A stretch of DNA of 64,000 bases, taken from positions 2,852,001-2,916,000 of the forward strand of contig NZ_CP132294.1 of assembly GCF_030734285.1 (NCBI RefSeq), in the 5' to 3' direction. The stretch is from Natronococcus sp. AD-5. GTDB lineage: Archaea; Halobacteriota; Halobacteria; Halobacteriales; Natrialbaceae. Under the pieces are notes generated by a model. It did no database searches. It was given only the letters and a program-made list of their open reading frames with translations, and was not told the DNA's origin. The position numbers were made by a program, and so were the translations under genes. Positions 41,303 through 50,658 of the stretch are shown piece by piece; the first letter of the stretch is position 1, and the number at the start of each line of letters is the position of its first letter.

Positions 41303-43156
41303 TCACCCTTCGTGGATCGCCTCGCCGCGGTTCAGTCGCGCGGCGATGGTGAACGTCTGCTCGGCTTCGCGTCTCGTCGGGAAATGCGCGGCCATGTACC
41401 GCGCCGTCGCGATCAGCGGGACGCGACGACGGGACTCGAGGTCGATACTCCCCTCGCTCTCTCGACCCGCGCGTTCATCGGCGAGGTCGAACCGTCGGAA
41501 CGCGGCCTCGAGGTTCTGGAGCGTGTGGAAGCCGGCGTCCTCGCGCAGGAGTCCGTGGCCGAGCCTCCGTTTCAGGTCGGCGGGGTCGCCGCCGCAGTCG
41601 AAGAACTCGCCGACGAGCCGGCCCGCCTCGTTCACCTCGCCCTCGGCGTCGAACGTCTCGAGGAGAGCCTCGAGAATCGCGTCGGGCTCGCGGCCCGTCT
41701 CGTTCGCCCCTGGCTCAGGAATCGGCGCCGGCGGCGTGTTGAGGAACCGGTCGAGGTAGACGCTGATCGCGGCGTCGAAGACGCCACGGTAGAGTTCGAT
41801 CGCGTCCGTCCGCCGCGTCGCCTGGTGGACCGCGTTGGCGTACGTGAACGTGTGGTGGACCGTGTTCCAGTCGGAGAACTCGTTGGCGGTGCCGAACTGG
41901 GCGACGCGCGCGGTGGCGGCGTGGACGACCTCGGCGGCGAGCTCCTCGGTCGTCGCTCCCCCGGAGACGGCCGTCGCGAGCGCGTCGACGATGGCCTCCG
42001 GATCGTCCGAGAGCAGCGTCTCCTGGAAGTCAGCGGGTGGCTCCCAGGACGCCTCCGAACCGTCGACGGCGAGGGCCTCGAGCCCGCTCATCTCGGTGAC
42101 GTCGCCGCCGTAGACGTCCTCGAGCAGGGCGACGAGGTCGACCGGCTGGCGCCACGACGACTGCTCGTCGCTGCGGGTCGCGGTGACGAGCGGGTCGACC
42201 AGACTCGAGAGCACACCGGCAGAGCCGGGCTCTGCCGAGCCTCCGCTCGCGCCGCTCGCGGAGACGTCGTCCGCGTGCTCCCAGCCGACGTGTTCGAGGG
42301 TCTCGAACGCTTTGTTCGCGAAATCGAGCACGTGGCCGGCGGAGAGGTACGGGTGGTCGGTCGCGGCGGCGAAGACCAGTTCGGCGACTTCGGCCTCCGA
42401 CCGGCCCGCCGCGACTGCGGTTCGGAGACACCGCTCCGCCCCGTCGGCGTCGCGCACCTCCACGCAGTCGCGGAACCAGCGCTTGAGGCGGTCGAACTCG
42501 ACCTCGCGCGTCGAAAACGACGGCTGATCGAAGTTCGGCGGCTCGTCCGCGCAGTCGCTGGCGACGCGTCGAACGCCGGTGTACAGCGCTCGCTTCCGGT
42601 CTTCGGGCTCGAGGACGTCGATCACGTTCGCCATGCAGCCGAGGATCGTCAGTCCCGGCCCCCAGCCCGCGTCGCGGTAACGGGTGCCGAACTCGAGCGT
42701 CGCCGCCGTCGGCTCCCGGTAGTCGACCCCGGCGTCCAGCAGGCCGATCGTCGACTTCGCGACGACGAGTCGGAGGTTCTCCTCGAGACCGGTCTCGAGG
42801 CGGTTCGCCCAGTGCTCCGCCGCCGGCAGTTCGCGCTCGGGGTTCGGATTCACGTAGACCATCCCGTCGCTGATCTCGACGGGGTAGGTCTGCACGTCGT
42901 CGGCCCACGGATCGAACGTGTCGCCGCAGGCGAGTTCGAACCGCGCGTGGTGCCAGTGACAGGTCAGGACGCCGTCCTCGACGCTCCCCTCCGAGAGGGG
43001 AAACCCCATGTGCGGACAGCGGTTGTCGACGACCCGAACCTCGTCCTCGTGGTAGAACGCCGCGAGCGGCGTTCCGTCGACGCTTACCTGTGCGCGCTCC
43101 CGTTCCCGCAGTTCCTCGAGCGGGAGGAGCTCTCGAAACCCGGCTGACGTTGCCAT
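41303..43156 (-). CDS. Rieske 2Fe-2S domain fused to a large helical domain
   Basis: The 617-residue protein has an N-terminal Rieske domain (about 1-110) with CPHMGFPLSEG and CHWHHARFELACG, the CxHx(n)CxxH cluster ligands. A C-terminal region of about 500 residues is almost all helix and has recurring His motifs: GCMANVIDVLEPED, DHPYLSAGHVLDFANKAFETLEHVGWEHAD, DWNTVHHTFTYANAVHQATRR. These resemble the questin-oxidase-like (DUF4243) families, which have His-rich helical folds, but that is only an inference. A Gly/Ser linker near 300-320 coincides with a 9-base inverted repeat. No signal peptide is seen, so the protein should be cytoplasmic. Confidence 0.75.
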   Translation of the reverse strand: MATSAGFRELLPLEELRERERAQVSVDGTPLAAFYHEDEVRVVDNRCPHMGFPLSEGSVEDGVLTCHWHHARFELACGDTFDPWADDVQTYPVEISDGMVYVNPNPERELPAAEHWANRLETGLEENLRLVVAKSTIGLLDAGVDYREPTAATLEFGTRYRDAGWGPGLTILGCMANVIDVLEPEDRKRALYTGVRRVASDCADEPPNFDQPSFSTREVEFDRLKRWFRDCVEVRDADGAERCLRTAVAAGRSEAEVAELVFAAATDHPYLSAGHVLDFANKAFETLEHVGWEHADDVSASGASGGSAEPGSAGVLSSLVDPLVTATRSDEQSSWRQPVDLVALLEDVYGGDVTEMSGLEALAVDGSEASWEPPADFQETLLSDDPEAIVDALATAVSGGATTEELAAEVVHAATARVAQFGTANEFSDWNTVHHTFTYANAVHQATRRTDAIELYRGVFDAAISVYLDRFLNTPPAPIPEPGANETGREPDAILEALLETFDAEGEVNEAGRLVGEFFDCGGDPADLKRRLGHGLLREDAGFHTLQNLEAAFRRFDLADERAGRESEGSIDLESRRRVPLIATARYMAAHFPTRREAEQTFTIAARLNRGEAIHEG

Positions 43157-43311
43157 GTGGGTGTGATAGGCACGCTCGGATGTAAGGGTTCGCTGAACGA
43201 CATTTTTGTAATAATTCAGAGAGAACGGTACCCGGGTCGTCCGGAGGCGCTCGAGACGGCAGACGAGGACGCGATGACGCTGCTTTTGACGATCGCACCG
43301 GTAAGGTCGGT

Positions 43312-43635
43312 ATGGACGCCGTCGCCCTCGTCGAACGATACTACGACGCCCTCGACGGACACGAGTACGAGACCCTCGAGGAACTCCTCGCCCCCGACTT
43401 CGTCCAGCACCGATCCGATCGGCGGTTCGAGAGCCGGGACGCGTTCGTCCGGTTCATGCGCGACGACCGGCCGAACCCCGACACCCAACACGAACTCGAG
43501 GAGGTGATCGACGACGGCGATCGGGTCGCGGTCCGCGGCCGCGTGGTCGGCGAAGGGGCGACGCTCTTCGAGTTCGCCGACTTCTTCGAGCTCGCGGACG
43601 GGAAAGTCGACCGGCTCGAGACCTACTCGCGCTGA
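43312..43635 (+). CDS. SnoaL-like (NTF2 fold) protein
   Basis: The 107-residue protein has MDAVALVERYYDALDGHEYETLEELLAPDFVQH, RDAFVRFMRDDRP, VIDDGDRVAVRGRVVGEGATLFEFADFFELADGKVDRLETY. It matches the NTF2/SnoaL fold and is a compact relative of the protein at 35178. The role is unassigned. It stands alone, facing the zinc-ribbon gene. Confidence 0.82.
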   Translation: MDAVALVERYYDALDGHEYETLEELLAPDFVQHRSDRRFESRDAFVRFMRDDRPNPDTQHELEEVIDDGDRVAVRGRVVGEGATLFEFADFFELADGKVDRLETYSR

Positions 43636-43685
43636 CGTCCGGTTCACCGCTCGGACTACCGTCGGTCGACCGAGCGACGGCGTCG

Positions 43686-43856
43686 CTAGCAGAAGTACAC
43701 CCAGTACCGGTGTCCGTTCGAACACGTGACCGTCGTGGACTCGCCGAACGCGGCGACCGACCGCCCGATCTTCAGTTCGACGTCCTCGTCGGGTACTCGG
43801 ACGCTCGCTCGCTCCGCACACCGCGGACACTGAACTTCTCTCGTCGACAGTTGCAT
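43686..43856 (-). CDS. Small zinc-ribbon protein
   Basis: The 56-residue protein from ATG 43856 has CPRCAERASVRVPDE and CSNGHRYWVYFC, giving a CxxC...CxxxH zinc-like set plus one terminal Cys. There is no family name I can support. It is likely cytoplasmic. Confidence 0.68.
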   Translation of the reverse strand: MQLSTREVQCPRCAERASVRVPDEDVELKIGRSVAAFGESTTVTCSNGHRYWVYFC

Positions 43857-43969
43857 TCGACCACCGGTGCTATCGTACGGCACGGTCGGAGATAACCCGT
43901 TCTCAGGAAACCGGACCGGTTTCGAGACGGAGCGGCGCATTCGAGTCTCGAGTCGTCTCGGGCGGCCGT

Positions 43970-45109
43970 TCACGCCGAGCAGTTGTTCGGCCCCAGCTCG
44001 AGCTCGACGCGATCCTCGGGCGGCAGTTCGAGGGCGCCCCGGTTGCGGTCGATGATCTCCTCGTAGTTCGAGGGCTTCTCGCCGGCGTCGGCCATCCGGT
44101 CGACGAACGCCTCCTCCTCGAGGTCGAGTACGTCGATGCCCGTGCGCGCGTCGCGGATCGTCGTCGCGATCGCCTCGCCCGGCGAGCCGTGGGAGAACTC
44201 GCCGTCCGCCGTGACGGTTACGTGTCCCGGCAGGACGACGACGCTCTCGGGTTCGGCCAGGATCGTTCGGTGAAGCGTCTCGTAGAGCATCCGCGCTCCC
44301 CGTTCACCTTCGTCGTCGCTGAATTCGAGTTCCGTTCGGCCGGTCGAGTCGACGTGGAGCGTGTCGGCGGTCAGCAGCGCCCGGTCGTCCACGAGGAGGT
44401 TGATCATCTCGCCGGTGTGGCCCGGCGCGGCGACGGCCTTGAGCTCGCGCTCGCCGACCTCGATCACCTCGTTGCGCTCGAGCGGCGCGTACTCGAACTC
44501 GACGTCGCGTTCCTCGGCGCGGTCGCCGAGATAGTAGGGGACGTCGAACTCGTCGGCGAGCTGGCGGCCGCCGGAGACGTGGTCGGCGTGGACGTGCGTG
44601 TCGACGACGCCGACGATCGAGAGGTCGGCCTCTTCGGCGGCGACCGCGAACTCGTCGGTGTCCGCCGTCGGATCGACGACGACCGCCTCGCCGGTCGACT
44701 CGCAGCCGACGACGTAGCTCAGACACCCCTTCGCGCGGCGCTGGACCTGGACGATCCGAGCGCCGCCGATGTCGACCTCGACGTGGTCGTAGACGCCGCT
44801 CCACCCCTTCATTCCGCCGTCGACGGTCTGGACGTCGTACGCGTCGGTGGCCGACTCGAGCCGGGTCGCCAGGTTCCCGGAGGAGAGCCCCTTCGCGCAG
44901 ATGGTGATCACCCGCTCGGCGTCGCCGACCAGCTCCTCGAACTCCTCGAGGCGGCCGTCGAGCTCCTCCTCGGGACCGAACGGGAAGTGAAGCGCCCCGG
45001 AGACGTGCCAGGATTCGTAGCTGTCTTCGGGCCGCGTGTCGACGAGCGCGAACTCCTCGTCGTCGTCCTGCAACTCCGCGAGCCGATCCGCAGAGAGTGT
45101 CGTAACCAT
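43970..45109 (-). CDS. Rhodanese-MBL fusion (persulfide dioxygenase-like)
   Basis: The 379-residue protein starts at ATG 45109. The N-terminal rhodanese domain (about 1-110) has the catalytic Cys in VITICAKGLSSGN near residue 73. The C-terminal metallo-beta-lactamase domain has THVHADHVSGGRQLADEF near 168, VAAPGHTGEMINLLV, LTADTLHVD and LPGHVTVT. Known rhodanese-MBL proteins (ETHE1/PRF type) handle glutathione persulfides or low-molecular-weight thiol persulfides in sulfide detoxification. Here the rhodanese comes first, the reverse of the usual PRF order. Confidence 0.85.
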   Translation of the reverse strand: MVTTLSADRLAELQDDDEEFALVDTRPEDSYESWHVSGALHFPFGPEEELDGRLEEFEELVGDAERVITICAKGLSSGNLATRLESATDAYDVQTVDGGMKGWSGVYDHVEVDIGGARIVQVQRRAKGCLSYVVGCESTGEAVVVDPTADTDEFAVAAEEADLSIVGVVDTHVHADHVSGGRQLADEFDVPYYLGDRAEERDVEFEYAPLERNEVIEVGERELKAVAAPGHTGEMINLLVDDRALLTADTLHVDSTGRTELEFSDDEGERGARMLYETLHRTILAEPESVVVLPGHVTVTADGEFSHGSPGEAIATTIRDARTGIDVLDLEEEAFVDRMADAGEKPSNYEEIIDRNRGALELPPEDRVELELGPNNCSA

Positions 45110-45326
45110 ACTCGCCAGTACGCGGTCGGGCCACGTAAACGTCGTCGCCACCCGCGCCGCGTCGATCGGCGGCGCTCGTCGTCGCCGTCGTCCTCACCGG
45201 CGGCTTCGCGCCTCGCCGTCGAATCGGAAGTCGGACGACCGCACCGACGAGTTCGACGATCGCACGTTCAACCGACGGGGATTCCGCGAACGGATGATTT
45301 AACTCCGAATCCGGGAACCTAGCTGT

Positions 45327-46868
45327 ATGACACTTTCCGAGTCGGTCTCCGCCGCCGTTGCCGTCCTGCGACGGCGGCCGGCCGACATCCTGCCGTTTTA
45401 TCTGCTCGGTGCGGCGATACCGGCGATCGTTCGCACCGTTCCGTTTCTCGGCCTCTTCGTCGGCTACCTCTACCTCGAGTGGACCGGTCGGCTCGCGCTC
45501 CTTCGGGCCGAACTCGAGGCGGGAACGCTCGAGCCGCCCGATCCCGAGGCCGAGCCCGACGCCTTCGAGGCGTGGGCGGACGGGCTCGAGCCGCTGGTCG
45601 AGCAGCTGGTCACGCCCGAACTCGCGCTCGGACTCGCCGCGCTCGGACTGGTGACGGTCGCCGCGACCGTCGCGGTCGGAATCGTGCTCTTCGCGGCGAC
45701 CTCCGCCGCGCAGTTCTCGGCCTGTTACGGGCGACTCCGCGACGATCGCGGGCTGATCGTCGGGCTCGCGGGCGCACGGCGGTTCTGGCTGCGGTTCGTC
45801 GGCCTCTACGTCCTCGAGTTCGTCCTCTGGGTCCTCGTCGGGGTGGTCGTCGTCATCGGCGCCACCCTGTTCGGTGCGGCGCTCGTCGCCGTTACCGGCT
45901 CGGAAATCGCGACACTCGCCGTCGTCCTGCCGGCGTTGCTTCTCGCCGGCCTCCTGCTCGTGGTCATCCGCGCGGTGTTCGCGTTCGCGCCGGTCGCGAT
46001 CGTCGTCGACGACGCGGGCGTGTTCGACTCGCTCTCTCGAGCCGCCGGCTTCGTCCGCAGACGGCCGGTCGACGCGGCGTTCTACTACGTCCTCGCCGTC
46101 GGCAGCGCGGTCACGCTGTCGGTCGTCACCGGTATCCTGGCAATCGTCGACGTCGTCTCCGTCGGAACGCTGTTCGCGACGCTCGTCCTGTTCCCGTTTC
46201 TCGACCTGCTGAAGACGGCGCTGTACGGCTCCACGAGGGGGCGACTCTCGCCACCCCCGATGCCGGTCCGGTCGATCCGCCGCCAGTTCGCCGGCGGTCT
46301 GCGACGGGGCTGGCGCGAGATGCTGACGTTCGTCCGGGCCACGCCGCTGTTGCACGCTTTCGTCGTCGTCGCCGCAGTCGCGTCGTTCTGGGCGGGCTGG
46401 GTGATCGCCGAGCCGTTCGTCGGCACCTTCGAAACGTCCGTCGACGCCCGACTCGAGGGGCACGTCCCGCCGGCGGCCGCCATCGAACTCTTCGGCAACA
46501 ACTGGACGGTCGCGTACACGACGGCCTACGCCGGGCTCGCGCTCGCGATTCCCGCGTTCGTCTCGCTCGCGTTCAACGGCTTCGTGATGGGGATCGTCGT
46601 CCGACTCGAGGTCGAACTCGTCGAACTCGCCGCCTTCGTCGCCCCACACGGGATCCTCGAGATACCGGCGATCTTCGTCGCCAGCGCGCTCGGCCTCTGG
46701 CTGGGGATCGTCGGCTGGCGGACCGTTCGCGGCAGCGCGGCGCCGCGAGACGTCGTCGACGCGCTCGAGCGCGCCTTCTGGATCGTCGTGGGCCTCGGTA
46801 TTCTGCTCGCCGTCGCGGCGTTTATCGAGGGATTCGTCAGTCCGTACTACTACGAACCCTTCCTCTGA
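45327..46868 (+). CDS. Multi-helix membrane protein with SpoIIM-like C-terminal domain
   Basis: The 513-residue protein has two parts. The first (about 1-320) has six hydrophobic segments, with RFWLRFVGLYVLEFVLWVLVGVVVV and SRAAGFVRRRPVDAAFYYVLAVG as in glycerophosphoryl-diester-related membrane domains. The second (about 335-500) has the SpoIIM/DUF95 pattern: RRGWREMLTFVRATPLLHAF, FGNNWTVAYTTAYAG and VAPHGILEIPAIFVASALGLWLGIVGWRTVRG. DUF95 proteins influence membrane structure, but in archaea the role is undefined. It lies divergent from the rhodanese-MBL gene. Confidence 0.78.
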   Translation: MTLSESVSAAVAVLRRRPADILPFYLLGAAIPAIVRTVPFLGLFVGYLYLEWTGRLALLRAELEAGTLEPPDPEAEPDAFEAWADGLEPLVEQLVTPELALGLAALGLVTVAATVAVGIVLFAATSAAQFSACYGRLRDDRGLIVGLAGARRFWLRFVGLYVLEFVLWVLVGVVVVIGATLFGAALVAVTGSEIATLAVVLPALLLAGLLLVVIRAVFAFAPVAIVVDDAGVFDSLSRAAGFVRRRPVDAAFYYVLAVGSAVTLSVVTGILAIVDVVSVGTLFATLVLFPFLDLLKTALYGSTRGRLSPPPMPVRSIRRQFAGGLRRGWREMLTFVRATPLLHAFVVVAAVASFWAGWVIAEPFVGTFETSVDARLEGHVPPAAAIELFGNNWTVAYTTAYAGLALAIPAFVSLAFNGFVMGIVVRLEVELVELAAFVAPHGILEIPAIFVASALGLWLGIVGWRTVRGSAAPRDVVDALERAFWIVVGLGILLAVAAFIEGFVSPYYYEPFL

Positions 46869-47051
46869 CGAGAGGGGAATCGGGTTCGGTGCTCGGCCTC
46901 GAGACTGAACTCGAGGTCGGCTCCGCGTTACCCGAACGCGCTCACCGGTCGTCCGGAGAGGGAACGGCACTTCCGTGAGAATCGTACGGAGAGCCGTCCG
47001 AAACTCGAGAAGGACGACGGCGCGGTCGTCCCCGCTGCGCGGCGAAACCGA

Positions 47052-48431
47052 TCAGGCGTAGGCCTCGAACTCCCTGCCGAACAGCAGGAAGTACGCGGTG
47101 CCGACGAGCCCGATGCCGGTCGCGACGGTGAAGGCGAGCGTCGGCGAACCGGCGAACAGTTCCTCGCCGGTCAGCGGGTTCGAGAACCCGCCCCAGACGA
47201 GTCCGCCCAGGGCCGCGCTCGGGACGACGATCAGGTTTCGGAGCAGGTAGTACGTCCCCGTCACGCGGCCGCCGGCGCCAGTCTCCGCGGGGCCGACGAT
47301 CAGCGCCTTGTGGGCCGGCAGCCCGGCGAATCGCAGGCCGGAGAAGGCGAAGAGCAGCGCGAGGACGGCGGCGCTCTCGGGGGCGTTGACGAGGACGATG
47401 GGAAAGATCGCGTAGACCGCGAAGCCGATCGCGACGACGGGTTTCAGGCCGATCCGCTCGGCGGCCTTGGCCGCGGGAACCATGATCAGCAGCGCGACGA
47501 GCATCTCGAGTCCCAGCAGGATCCCGAAGTACGACTGCGGCGAGAGCTCGAGCGTGCCGGCGGCCGGCAGCGAGAGGGAGAGACCGACCTCGAGGAAGCG
47601 GGTGACGACGATGACGAAGAAGACGTAGACCATGCCGTTGGCAAAGCGGACGAGGGTGTCGCCGACCAGCAGCGGGTGGAGTTCGTCGGGCATCGCCCGG
47701 AGGTCCGCGAGGATCTGCGAAACGCCCTCGAACTCCTTGCCGAAGCCGTCCTCGGCGGTCTCGTAGAGGAAATGCTGGACGATCGTTCCGAGGACGCCGA
47801 AGACGACTGCGACGACCAGGATCAGCTGGAAGGCGAAGACGACGTCGCCGTCGGTCGAGCCAAAGGGGAAGAACAGGGCGGCGGCGAGCAGCGGGCCGAC
47901 GAGGAAGGCCGTCCGGCGGAACGTCTCGGTGCTCGCGAAGCCGGCGGCCAACTGCGACGGCGAGACGGCCTGCTTGACGATGGCGAACGAGGCCCCGAGC
48001 CCGAAGGACTTCCAGGCCTGTGCGAGGACCAGTCCGGCGAAGATCGCGACGATGCCGAGCGACGTCGGTCCGACCGCGACGTCCGCGAGCGTCGGGGCGG
48101 CGAGCCAGACGCCGAAGCCGAGCGTCGAACACAGCCCGAACGCCGTCAGGGTGTACCGCGAGCCGATCCGGTCCGAGATCGCCCCGCCGGGGTAGGGATA
48201 GACGGCGCTGATGACGTTCCCGAAGGTTCCGAACAGGCCGATGACGAACGCCGTCGCGCCCAGCGCCGACATGTACTCGGCCATGTACCGGTTCGTCATC
48301 TGAAAGCCGAGGCTGAACGCGAGCATCGCCGCGGAGAGCACGAGCACGTCCCGCTCGAGCGCGAAGAACTGGCGGAAGGCGTCGAGCGGATCGGCCTCCT
48401 CCTCCGCGGGGGCGTTCCGTTGGATACTCAT
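47052..48431 (-). CDS. MFS transporter
   Basis: The 459-residue protein has 12 hydrophobic segments. The MFS loop 2-3 motif is present as GGAISDRIGSRYTLTAFG near residue 85. FVIGLFGTFGNVISAVYPYPG and GPAETGAGGRVTGTYYLLRNLIVVPSAALGGLVWG fit the drug/sugar efflux groups. ATG 48431 is chosen over two short upstream frames. No substrate can be named. It is divergent from the deacylase gene, with about 110 bases between. Confidence 0.87.
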   Translation of the reverse strand: MSIQRNAPAEEEADPLDAFRQFFALERDVLVLSAAMLAFSLGFQMTNRYMAEYMSALGATAFVIGLFGTFGNVISAVYPYPGGAISDRIGSRYTLTAFGLCSTLGFGVWLAAPTLADVAVGPTSLGIVAIFAGLVLAQAWKSFGLGASFAIVKQAVSPSQLAAGFASTETFRRTAFLVGPLLAAALFFPFGSTDGDVVFAFQLILVVAVVFGVLGTIVQHFLYETAEDGFGKEFEGVSQILADLRAMPDELHPLLVGDTLVRFANGMVYVFFVIVVTRFLEVGLSLSLPAAGTLELSPQSYFGILLGLEMLVALLIMVPAAKAAERIGLKPVVAIGFAVYAIFPIVLVNAPESAAVLALLFAFSGLRFAGLPAHKALIVGPAETGAGGRVTGTYYLLRNLIVVPSAALGGLVWGGFSNPLTGEELFAGSPTLAFTVATGIGLVGTAYFLLFGREFEAYA

Positions 48432-48541
48432 GGGAACGGATGTCCGCTGGAGGGGCTTCGCTTTTCCCCTCTCGGCCGATCGTTCCGGCGCTGCGGGGGC
48501 TAACCGAATCAATAAAGGCCGACGGGTTCAACCTCAGGCAC

Positions 48542-49501
48542 ATGACAACGACGCTCGGAACGGCGAGCGCGGACCCCGGCGAGATCGACACGGGTCGTCT
48601 CGAGGTCGGCGAAACTCGAGACGGCAGCCCGTTCGGTCTCCCCGTCGCCGTGGTCAACGGCGCGAGGTCCGGGAAGACCCTCTATATGCAGGCGGCGAGC
48701 GACGGCGACGAACTCAACGGCGTCGGCGTCCTCCAGCGCGTCGTCCCGCAACTCGATCCGGCCGAACTCAGCGGCACGATCCTGATCGTCGGCATCGTCA
48801 ACTACCACGCCTTCCAGATCGCCGAACACCGCAACCCGATCGACGACACGAAGATGAATCGCGCCTACCCCGGCAACGAGAGCGGCACCTCGAGCGAGCG
48901 GATCGCGGCCGCCACCTTCGACGTGGCAACGCGGGCCGATCTGATTCTCGACCTCCACCAGGGGTCGACCAGCCGGATGATCGACGAGGTGCGCGTCCGG
49001 TGCGGCTCGCGCCACCGCCTCCACGACGAGTGTCTCGAACTCGCGAAGGTCTTCGACTGCGGCTACGTCCTCGATCAGAAGGGGCCGGACGGCCAGCTCG
49101 CCCGCGCGGCGCCCGACGAGGGGATCCCCACGGTCGATCCCGAACTCGGCGGCTGCGTGGGCTGGGACGAGACGAGCATCCGGAAGGGCGCCGAGGGCGT
49201 CTTCAACGTGCTCCGGTACTACGGCTTCCTCGACGACGACACCACCCCCGACTCCCAGACTCGCGCGAAGGGGTTCGAACAGTTCGGCGCGCCAGCCGGC
49301 GGACTCGTCCGGTTCGAGGCCGACCTCGGCGACCGCGTCCGTCACGGCGAGACGCTGTTCACCGTGACGACGCCCTTCGGCGAACCGAAAAGCGAAGTGA
49401 CGGCCGACAGCGACGGCATCCTCTGGCGGATGCGCCGACTCCCCCAGGTCGCGACGGGAGAGTACGTCTGCTCGGTCGCGACCGACATCGACGAGTACTG
49501 A
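48542..49501 (+). CDS. AstE/AspA-type deacylase
   Basis: The 319-residue M14-family protein resembles succinylglutamate desuccinylase/aspartoacylase. The zinc-site region reads YMQAASDGDELNGVGVLQRV near residue 42; the usual first ligand His of HGxE is here Asp, while the Glu is retained. Further family blocks are NYHAFQIAEHRNPIDDTKMNRAYPGNESGT, DLILDLHQGS with the third ligand His, and the C-terminal barrel-sandwich domain VRFEADLGDRVRHGETLFTVTTPFGEP. The thrC stop-start context (one base apart) shows an operon with threonine synthase and a NUDIX gene. Confidence 0.85.
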   Translation: MTTTLGTASADPGEIDTGRLEVGETRDGSPFGLPVAVVNGARSGKTLYMQAASDGDELNGVGVLQRVVPQLDPAELSGTILIVGIVNYHAFQIAEHRNPIDDTKMNRAYPGNESGTSSERIAAATFDVATRADLILDLHQGSTSRMIDEVRVRCGSRHRLHDECLELAKVFDCGYVLDQKGPDGQLARAAPDEGIPTVDPELGGCVGWDETSIRKGAEGVFNVLRYYGFLDDDTTPDSQTRAKGFEQFGAPAGGLVRFEADLGDRVRHGETLFTVTTPFGEPKSEVTADSDGILWRMRRLPQVATGEYVCSVATDIDEY

Positions 49502-49502
49502 G

Positions 49503-50657
49503 ATGACGTCCGACCTCACCTGCCCCGAGTGCGGCACCGTCTACGAAGCCGGCCCCGACGAACCGTGGCGCTGCGCCTGCGGGCACGCCCTCGAGTTCAC
49601 CGAACGCCCGCACCCCCAGGGGGATCCGCTCCCGCTCTCGCAACTCGACACCAGCCAGGGGCTGTGGACGTTCTTTGAGTTCCTCCCGATCGAGCAACAC
49701 GTCACCTTCTACGAGGGGTTTACGCCGATCGTCGAGGCGCCCGAGTGGAACGCCGACTTCAAACTCGAGTACGTCTTCCCGACGGGGTCGTTCAAGGACC
49801 GCGGCGCGACGACGACGCTCTCGCGCGCGGTCGAACTCGGCGTCGAGAAAGTCATCGAAGACTCCTCCGGCAACGCCGGGGCCGCGATCGCGACCTACGC
49901 GGCCCGCGCGGGGATCGACGCGGACATCTACGTCCCGGCGGACGTCAAACAGTCGAAGCTGATGACGATCCAGCGGGCCGACGCCCGCCCGGTGCGGATC
50001 GAGGGGAGCCGGCAGGACGTCACCGACGCCTGCATCGAGGCCGTCGAAGGCGAGGGCGGAACTGCCTCGGGAGGCGACGGCGACGCGGCCCCCTACCAGA
50101 CCGGCGAGGGCTGGTACGCCAGCCACGCCTGGAACCCGGCCTTCTACGCCGGAACGATGACCTTCGCGTTCGAGATCGCCGCTCAGCGCGACTGGACGGT
50201 TCCCGACGCCGTCGTGCTCCCGGTCGGCCACGGCACGCTCTTCCTCGGCGCCTACCGCGGCTTCTCGCTGCTGAACGAGGCCGGCATCGTCGACGAGATG
50301 CCGCGACTGCTCGGCGCGCAGGCCGCGGGGTACGCCCCCATCGCCGACGCCGTCGGCGAGACGCCGGACGAGACCGCGACCGACGGAGAGACCATCGCCG
50401 ACGGTATCCAGATCGCCGACCCCGCTCGCGGGGACGAGATCCTCGAGGCGGTCGAGGCGACCGGCGGCGTCGTCATCGCGCTCGAGTCGGACCCGATCGA
50501 GACCGCGCTCGACCGGCTCCACCGCGGCGGCTTCTACGTCGAGCCGACCAGCGCGGCCGCTCCGGCGGCGTTGCTCCGCTACCGCGAGGCGGGCGTCGTC
50601 GACGACGGTGACGACGTCGTCGTGCCGCTGACCGGCAGCGGGCTGAAAACGCTCTGA
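49503..50657 (+). CDS. thrC: Threonine synthase
   Basis: The PLP enzyme converts O-phosphohomoserine to threonine, the substrate of the threonine ammonia-lyase seen at 4050. The 384-residue protein starts with a CPECGTVYEAGPDEPWRCACGHA zinc-like ribbon. It has the PLP Lys in FPTGSFKDRGATTTLSRA near residue 98, EDSSGNAGAAIATYAARAG and VLPVGHGTLFLGAYRGF with the phosphate loop. It ends VVVPLTGSGLKTL. A related cystathionine synthase or diaminopropionate lyase is possible, but the zinc ribbon and SFKDRG fit ThrC. Confidence 0.88.
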   Translation: MTSDLTCPECGTVYEAGPDEPWRCACGHALEFTERPHPQGDPLPLSQLDTSQGLWTFFEFLPIEQHVTFYEGFTPIVEAPEWNADFKLEYVFPTGSFKDRGATTTLSRAVELGVEKVIEDSSGNAGAAIATYAARAGIDADIYVPADVKQSKLMTIQRADARPVRIEGSRQDVTDACIEAVEGEGGTASGGDGDAAPYQTGEGWYASHAWNPAFYAGTMTFAFEIAAQRDWTVPDAVVLPVGHGTLFLGAYRGFSLLNEAGIVDEMPRLLGAQAAGYAPIADAVGETPDETATDGETIADGIQIADPARGDEILEAVEATGGVVIALESDPIETALDRLHRGGFYVEPTSAAAPAALLRYREAGVVDDGDDVVVPLTGSGLKTL

Positions 50658-50658
50658 G

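Noticed and set aside
42218-42236. Nine-base inverted repeat in the Rieske-fusion gene
   Set aside because: It lies in a Gly/Ser/Ala/Pro linker where biased codons easily produce palindromes, so no function is claimed.
44304-46970. Very long minus-strand open frame opposite the rhodanese-MBL and SpoIIM genes
   Set aside because: Its product is Arg/Asp/Glu-rich low complexity with no domain. It is a by-product of GC-rich third positions on the other strand.
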